Below, piece after piece: positions 58,770 to 64,000 of a stretch of DNA of 64,000 bases; within the stretch, counting starts at the first letter, position 1, and every line of letters begins with the position of its first letter. This stretch comes from Aliidiomarina celeris (GTDB lineage Bacteria; Pseudomonadota; Gammaproteobacteria; Enterobacterales; Alteromonadaceae). A model generated the notes under the pieces. That model saw only the letters and a list, made by a program, of their open reading frames with translations. It was not told the origin of the DNA and ran no database searches. The stretch spans positions 496,001 to 560,000 of the forward strand of contig NZ_QMIL01000001.1 in assembly GCF_003316875.1 (NCBI RefSeq), written 5' to 3'. A program made the translations under genes and the position numbers.

Positions 58770-61184
58770 CTAGCTAGCCTCTGGTGCCAGCCGATGATAC
58801 CAAGGTGTTCTCCCCTCTGGGCGCTTCACCTCAACACGCCAAAACCCCTCCTGCTCATTCTTTTGGGGTTGCCATATAAAGCTCACTTGGCCATCAATAC
58901 CTGTGTCGTAAACGCTAATATGGCGTTCTTTATAGCGCGTTAAGGTTTCTTTATGTGGCATGGAAAACTGATTGGCTAAACCGCGGCTCACCACCGCAAA
59001 CTGGGGCGAAACCGCGTCTAGAAATGCCTCTTGGCTCGAATTTCGTGAACCGTGGTGCGGCACTAACAGTAGCTCGCTTTGCAAGGCGTTGCCATAGCGC
59101 CCAACTAAGCGTAGCTCATTAAACCATTCGCTGTCGCCGGCCAGTAAAACCCGCTGTTGCTGATAACGAAGCGAGAGCACACAGCTGTCGTTATTCGGGC
59201 CAAAAGACGGCCCAGGTAAGGGCGCTAGCATACGAAGTTGTACACCTTGCCACTGCCACACTTGGCCCCATTGGCATTGCCAGTCGCCGACTTCACTGCC
59301 TAAGGTAACGAGCTGCGGGAATTCCGTTACAAGTGCATCAAAACCGCCAGCATGATCTTGATGACGATGGGTAATGACCAGCAGCTCGGGTGTAAGCCGA
59401 TGGTGGTGAAGAAAGGGAATAACCACTTGTTCCCCCATGTCGAACCCCGACGGAAATGCTGGCCCAGCGTCTACCACAATTGCCTTTCGCCCCCGCTGAA
59501 TTACCAAGGCATTGCCTTGCCCAACGTCGAGCACATGCACGGCAAAGTCAGCCGGTGGTGCGGGCTTTAACCATGGGTAACATAACACTGTGAGTGCCGC
59601 ACTTACCTGCAAACGTTGGCGCAGCGCACCAGGCCACCAGCGCCAACTGACAAAAAAAAGCAAAGGGACCAACAGGCTAAAACCATAAATGTTCGACCAA
59701 CTCAGTGAGTGTTCAGCAACCGGCTTGAGACTATTTAGAACAGGAGTGAGCGAAAAGTCGATAAAACGCCAAAGTGAACCATACGCCCATTCTTGCTCCA
59801 ACCACACAAAAGGCAACGACAACAGCAGCAGCGGAATGACCAGCACCGTAAAATAAGGAATAACCAGTAGGTTTGTGGCCGGTGCAACCCAAGACACGCC
59901 GTTGAAAAACAGCACCGTAAGTGGTGTAAGTGCAATGAGCAGCATCACTTCAAGGCGCCATAGCGCCGCAATTTTATTGCGCCAGCCAAGCGCTTGGGGT
60001 TGTGGCCAACGCCATTGCCAAATAAAGATTGCCGCAACCGCTCCTGCCGACAACCAAAAGCCGGTGTCCATCCATGCACGTGGGTCCATAACCCAAAGCA
60101 GTAGCACCGCAAAGAGCAATACCAATAAAGGGGATCGTCGTTCGCCCGTGAGCCGCAAAACAACAAAGAGTACGATTAACACCAAGGCCCGCACCGTGGC
60201 CACCGAAAAACCGGCCAACGCGGCGTAGGTAAAAGCCACCGGCAACGCGAGTAGCAACGCCAGAGGATTTAGCAAGAACCCAGGTCGAGGCCAGTGCACA
60301 CAGCGATAAAGAACACCTGAAAACAGCACCAAAAGCAACCGAAAGAGTGCCCAAACCGAGGCAAAAACCAAGGTAAGATGCAGCCCAGAAATTGCCATTA
60401 AATGGGCAAGCCCGGTGCGTTGTAATACCTGCCAGCGCTCCGTGGTGAGCCACTGCCGCTCGCCCAACGCGAGCGCGAGGAGAATGTCTACACTGCTGAG
60501 CACAGACTGTGCCTGCAGGTTAGAATGGTGGTAACGAGAAAAGGCATGGAAAATTTTAAGCCGCGCGGCGGCAATACTCCATGCCGGCGTAGCTAACTCC
60601 CGGTGACCTTCCATAATCGTCCCCAGTGCCTTTATACCGCGCCGTTGTAAGTACTTTTGGTAGTCGTAACCACCGTCATTTAATGTGCCTGTCGGCGGCT
60701 TTAACCGCACCTTAAATTGCCAAGTTTCGCCTAATTGCGGAATGGGGAGCGGTTCTGGCTCCGTTTCGGTAACCGAAAAGCCCCGTTGCGGGTACCAATA
60801 CAGGCGCACTTTGTTACGACAGAGCAAATTATTCGACACGGCCGGCAACGGGCTTTCAGTGGCAATAACACAGCCCTCCACGCGCATGCGCGTAGGCTCC
60901 GAAACGCTAAAAGCAGAAATACGCAGGGTCACTTCGCTTTCAGTGCGCCACTGCTCTGCAGGAAGTTGCCAACTATTATGCAGTTTTAGATTGAATAACG
61001 CCCAGCAAATACCGCACAATACGCCCATTGTAAGCACCAGTGCGGAGCTCGATTGTTTGTAGCAGCCAACCGCCGCCAGCAGCAAGGCAAGCAAAAAAGG
61101 CCAAAGTGGCCATTCTGGCTGTTGCCAAACCGCACTCAACAAGCCTATCAGTGTGCCAAGAGTCCAATACGCAAAACGAGTCAT
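58770..61184 (-). CDS. comEC: DNA internalisation competence protein ComEC/Rec2
   Basis: 804 residues from ATG 61184; the frame is open to TTG 61211, but that would collide with the divergent start. Order: N-terminal membrane segments with the DUF4131 part, the central Competence domain (GLAHLMAISGLHLTLVFASV is typical), then a C-terminal metallo-beta-lactamase-like domain with ITHRHQDHAGGFD. It forms the channel for transformed DNA. It is 51 bp upstream of msbA, a frequent order. Confidence 0.92.
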   Translation of the reverse strand: MTRFAYWTLGTLIGLLSAVWQQPEWPLWPFLLALLLAAVGCYKQSSSALVLTMGVLCGICWALFNLKLHNSWQLPAEQWRTESEVTLRISAFSVSEPTRMRVEGCVIATESPLPAVSNNLLCRNKVRLYWYPQRGFSVTETEPEPLPIPQLGETWQFKVRLKPPTGTLNDGGYDYQKYLQRRGIKALGTIMEGHRELATPAWSIAAARLKIFHAFSRYHHSNLQAQSVLSSVDILLALALGERQWLTTERWQVLQRTGLAHLMAISGLHLTLVFASVWALFRLLLVLFSGVLYRCVHWPRPGFLLNPLALLLALPVAFTYAALAGFSVATVRALVLIVLFVVLRLTGERRSPLLVLLFAVLLLWVMDPRAWMDTGFWLSAGAVAAIFIWQWRWPQPQALGWRNKIAALWRLEVMLLIALTPLTVLFFNGVSWVAPATNLLVIPYFTVLVIPLLLLSLPFVWLEQEWAYGSLWRFIDFSLTPVLNSLKPVAEHSLSWSNIYGFSLLVPLLFFVSWRWWPGALRQRLQVSAALTVLCYPWLKPAPPADFAVHVLDVGQGNALVIQRGRKAIVVDAGPAFPSGFDMGEQVVIPFLHHHRLTPELLVITHRHQDHAGGFDALVTEFPQLVTLGSEVGDWQCQWGQVWQWQGVQLRMLAPLPGPSFGPNNDSCVLSLRYQQQRVLLAGDSEWFNELRLVGRYGNALQSELLLVPHHGSRNSSQEAFLDAVSPQFAVVSRGLANQFSMPHKETLTRYKERHISVYDTGIDGQVSFIWQPQKNEQEGFWRVEVKRPEGRTPWYHRLAPEAS

Positions 61185-61204
61185 GTTTACTTGAGTAAAA
61201 TTAA

Positions 61205-61798
61205 ATGCCAAAGAAGTTTATTCAGCATCTAATTCCTGATCCACGCAAGCTTCTTGCGGGTAGGTCATTGCGTATTTTTGGTGGCCTCATTCACAACGCT
61301 AACCTTTGGCACGTGAATCGGCGCAGTGCTTCGGGTGCCTTTGCTATTGGCTTCTTTGTGGCTTTTATTCCACTTCCTTTTCACATGCTCATGGCTATTG
61401 CGCTGGCGATTGGGCTGCGGGTAAACGTACCGCTTTCCGCTGCGTTGGTCTGGGTGTCGAACCCGGTCACCATGGGCCCCATGATGTACGCAAACTACAA
61501 GGTGGGTGCGTTTTTACTCAACGTAACGCCACAACCCTTGCGTTTTGAACTTACTTTGGCGTGGTTTCGTGACGGAATGCTGTCGGTCATGCCGCCCTTA
61601 CTCCTCGGCAGTGTTGTGCTTGGTTCAATCGCAGCGCTGCTAGCCTACACTACTATTCGCCAGTTGTGGCGCCAAGCTGTGCGTAACGCATGGCGAGACC
61701 GCGCACGTAACCGCACAGCGGAGCACCGCGCGCCTACAACTGGCGTAGAGCTATCACCGGCGCAACCTGAGCAGCCCGGTAAGCCGGATAAATTGTAG
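61205..61798 (+). CDS. DUF2062 family membrane protein
   Basis: 197 residues. An N-terminal basic part (PKKFIQHLIPDPRKLL), then the DUF2062 core with GAFAIGFFVAFIPLPFHMLM and VWVSNPVTMGPMMYA, with three or four membrane segments, and a charged tail. Function unknown. It is divergent from comEC with only 20 bp between starts and overlaps the end of lolE by 65 bp. Confidence 0.85.
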   Translation: MPKKFIQHLIPDPRKLLAGRSLRIFGGLIHNANLWHVNRRSASGAFAIGFFVAFIPLPFHMLMAIALAIGLRVNVPLSAALVWVSNPVTMGPMMYANYKVGAFLLNVTPQPLRFELTLAWFRDGMLSVMPPLLLGSVVLGSIAALLAYTTIRQLWRQAVRNAWRDRARNRTAEHRAPTTGVELSPAQPEQPGKPDKL

Positions 61799-62975
61799 CC
61801 AAAAGGCTCGACACCAGCGCGATTAACCCAACCCAAACCACGTCGGCCCACTGTACTTGCACCGGTACCGTGCTAACAAAGTAAATATCGGCTGCAAGTA
61901 ACGAGTGCCCTAACAACGCCTCAACGGCACTGAACAAAGACGGCAAGAACCACGCCCCAATCACGCCAACCAAACACCCTATCAAGGTTCCCGGAATGCC
62001 ATTCAGCGCGCCTTGCCACATAAAGGTACGAATAATGGTGGTATCGCTAGCGCCCATGGTTTTTAAAATCGCAATAGAACCGCGCTTTTCTTCCACTTGC
62101 ATCATGAGCGTGGCCACAATATTAAACGACGCCACCGCCAGCACGAGCACCAGTACAATGTACATCACCGTTTTTACCAACTGAATGTCGCGGTACAAGT
62201 GCCCTTCCGTGCGTGTCCAGTCATGTATATAGGCATATTCGTCGATTTCTGCGGCTATTTCATTTGCCACCCAAGGTGCACTGTACACGTCATAAAGCCG
62301 CAACCGAACCGCATTGCTTTCTGTATTTAAACCGGTGAGCTCTCTACCTTGCGCTAAGTGCACGTAAGCTTGTTTGAAATCGAGTTCACCGCCAAATTGA
62401 AAGATCCCTTCTACAGTAAAGCGCGCGCGTTTCGGTGCGCCATTTAAGCGATCTTGCGGAGCTAACTGCGGCACAAATAGGGTGAGGGTGTCACCCACAC
62501 TAACATTAAGCTCTTGCGCCAACCCTTGGCCCAGTAAAATGCCTTGCGGAGCGTTCACAAAGCGTTGCCAATCCGCCTCGGGCGTATACCGCTGCAAATC
62601 CGACACACGGGCTTCTTCAGCCGGCAGTATGGCGCGCACGTCCATACCAAAAAAGCGTTGCTGTTGCTGTGCCATGGCTACGAAGCGCGTTACCGGTGCT
62701 GCAGCCACTACGCCCGCATGTTGCTCTGCTGTGGCGACTACGCCTTGCCAGTTGGCTAAACCACCGCTCACGGCTTCAAACTCCACATGCGGAACCAACG
62801 ACAATAAGTCGTCTTCCAATGCCTTATGAAAACCATTCATAACCGACAGCAGAATAATAAGAATGGCGCAGCCAAGCCCAATACCCCAGGTTGACGAGCG
62901 GGCAATAAAGCTTAAATACCCACTGGTCGCCTTATTCTTACGAAATCGCGACGCCAGCGTGAAGGCAAGGTTCAT
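61734..62975 (-). CDS. lolE: Lipoprotein-releasing permease subunit, LolE-type
   Basis: 413 residues: one N-terminal membrane segment (about 28-48), a large periplasmic domain (about 50-270), and three C-terminal membrane helices with the FtsX-like pattern KRGSIAILKTMGASDTTIIR. Third gene of lolC-lolD-lolE; the position after lolD makes LolE the best name. It drives extraction of outer-membrane lipoproteins with LolC and LolD. It overlaps lolD by 4 bp. Confidence 0.92.
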   Translation of the reverse strand: MNLAFTLASRFRKNKATSGYLSFIARSSTWGIGLGCAILIILLSVMNGFHKALEDDLLSLVPHVEFEAVSGGLANWQGVVATAEQHAGVVAAAPVTRFVAMAQQQQRFFGMDVRAILPAEEARVSDLQRYTPEADWQRFVNAPQGILLGQGLAQELNVSVGDTLTLFVPQLAPQDRLNGAPKRARFTVEGIFQFGGELDFKQAYVHLAQGRELTGLNTESNAVRLRLYDVYSAPWVANEIAAEIDEYAYIHDWTRTEGHLYRDIQLVKTVMYIVLVLVLAVASFNIVATLMMQVEEKRGSIAILKTMGASDTTIIRTFMWQGALNGIPGTLIGCLVGVIGAWFLPSLFSAVEALLGHSLLAADIYFVSTVPVQVQWADVVWVGLIALVSSLLATIYPAYRAAQVAPVIALRQL

Positions 62976-63655
62976 TTTCGCGCCTCTACTAACAAACCAT
63001 GGTCCATTGCGAGGGTACGCGGCAGCTTAGCGGCAAGCGTGTGGTCGTGCGTAACCACCACAAATGTTGTGCCAAACTCGGCATTTAACGACAGCATCAA
63101 GTTGTAAATCATCGCCGCGGTGTCTTCGTCTAGGTTTCCGGTGGGCTCGTCGGCCAGTACCATTTTCGGGCGGTTCGCAAGGGCGCGCGCAATAGCAACC
63201 CGCTGACGCTCGCCTCCAGATAATTGCGCCGGCGAATGTTCCGCACGATGGCTTAACCCCACTCGATCCAGCAACTCGAGCGCACGCTGCTTAGCGTGGG
63301 CCGCCGGTTGCCCAGCAATGAGCAGGGGCATGGCGATGTTTTCCCATGCGTTAAACTCTCCGAGCAAATGATGAAACTGGTACACAAACCCCAAGTTTTC
63401 GTTCCGCCATTGCGCCAACGCTTTGGCATTGAGCGCCAACACGTCTAGATTTGCCACTGTTAAGCTACCGCTGTCGGCTTTATCCAGCCCACCCAAAATA
63501 TGCAACAAAGTGCTTTTGCCCGATCCCGAAGCACCTACAATGGCAACCATATCGCCTTGGTTTAAACTCAAGTCGACGCCAGCAAGCACAGACACCTCGC
63601 GTTCCCCGTCGAGGTAACTTCGTGTGAGCGCAGTTGCAGTTAATAAGTTAGGCAT
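62972..63655 (-). CDS. lolD: Lipoprotein-releasing ABC ATPase LolD
   Basis: 227 residues from ATG 63655 (MPNLLTATAL); the frame is open to 63715 but that would intrude far into lolC. Walker A VGASGSGKSTLLHILGG, signature QLSGGERQRVAIARALA, Walker B MVLADEPTGNLDED. It energises the LolCE complex. It overlaps lolC by 8 bp and lolE by 4. Confidence 0.94.
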   Translation of the reverse strand: MPNLLTATALTRSYLDGEREVSVLAGVDLSLNQGDMVAIVGASGSGKSTLLHILGGLDKADSGSLTVANLDVLALNAKALAQWRNENLGFVYQFHHLLGEFNAWENIAMPLLIAGQPAAHAKQRALELLDRVGLSHRAEHSPAQLSGGERQRVAIARALANRPKMVLADEPTGNLDEDTAAMIYNLMLSLNAEFGTTFVVVTHDHTLAAKLPRTLAMDHGLLVEARK

Positions 63656-64000
63656 ACCGAAGGGTCTCCGCGGGTTGTACTTGGGCGGCGCGCCAAGCGG
63701 GATAAAGTGTGGCAATAAAACTTAACACTAAGGCAAAAAAGAACACCAACAAAATTTGTTGTACATTAAACACGTAGGGAAGTTGTTCTTCGTAACTAAA
63801 AACACTCACACCCACCAGCGTTAGCAGCGGGTTAATTAACACCGTAATAAGAATGCCAAGCAGCAATCCTAGGGTTGCACCTAGGCTTCCCGTGTACATG
63901 CCTTGCAGCACTAAAGTGCGATAAATACGGGCCGGTGTAAAACCTAGTGTTTGCAAAATGGCAATGTCACCGCGCTTGTCATGCACTAACATAACCAAGG
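63648..64000 (-). CDS. lolC: Lipoprotein-releasing permease subunit LolC, partial
   Basis: The gene enters from the right edge; only the C-terminal 117 codons are in the window. They show the KRGDIAILQTLGFTPARIYR cytoplasmic loop and the last two or three membrane helices, ending AWRAAQVQPAETLRYA, homologous to the same part of lolE. The N-terminus and start lie outside. Confidence 0.92.
   Translation of the reverse strand, partial: LVMLVHDKRGDIAILQTLGFTPARIYRTLVLQGMYTGSLGATLGLLLGILITVLINPLLTLVGVSVFSYEEQLPYVFNVQQILLVFFFALVLSFIATLYPAWRAAQVQPAETLRYA

Noticed and set aside
1..64000. tRNA or rRNA genes
   Set aside because: No cloverleaf-like sequence with a TTCGA-type T-arm and CCA end, and no rRNA motif, was noticed; a covariance-model scan would be needed to be certain.

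Overview
The window is chromosomal DNA from a marine-type gammaproteobacterium. Gene order, intact housekeeping proteins and codon use point to the Alteromonadales, most likely the Idiomarinaceae (Idiomarina, Pseudidiomarina, Aliidiomarina). That placement is inferred from gene content only; no rRNA or tRNA gene is present to confirm it. Most of the 64 kb is dense, conserved core genome.

Positions 1-16100 are mostly minus-strand. After the end of a GGDEF protein come a pirin and a glutathionyl-hydroquinone reductase. The envelope and translation block follows, transcribed leftwards: rpsB-tsf-pyrH-frr-uppS-cdsA-dxr-rseP-bamA-skp-lpxD-fabZ-lpxA-lpxB. It links ribosome assembly, isoprenoid and phospholipid precursors, outer-membrane protein assembly and lipid A synthesis. 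Divergent from rpsB run map, glnD and dapD. Positions 20500-34600 hold truC, small conserved proteins (YqcC, DUF3549, DUF3301, Mpo1-like, GNAT), syd and queF, a cyclase/nucleosidase cluster (GGDEF protein, ppnN, DUF3192, degenerate HDOD-like protein), an NAD-type isocitrate dehydrogenase, rlmM, a hydrolase and a GcvA-type LysR regulator.

Positions 34647-39169 are the only clearly accessory region. It is AT-rich and made of short scraps of RHS/YD-repeat genes on both strands. Between them lie orphan C-terminal toxin-like tips and small membrane proteins in immunity-gene positions. The island is bracketed by a perfect 34-bp direct repeat that contains a Pho-box-like sequence. The right copy sits directly upstream of ppk1, so the insertion appears to have gone into, and duplicated, the ppk promoter region.

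Right of the island, ppk1 overlaps ppx, which is split by an in-frame TAA. Next come a TonB-dependent copper-type receptor and a RegB/RegA-like redox two-component pair with a RegA-like dyad upstream. trxC follows, then a valine-catabolism operon (mmsA, acyl-CoA dehydrogenase, 3-hydroxyisobutyryl-CoA hydrolase, mmsB, SDR) with a divergent AraC regulator. The window closes with a second envelope block: kdsB, Trm112-like gene, lpxK, msbA, comEC, DUF2062, lolE, lolD and part of lolC.
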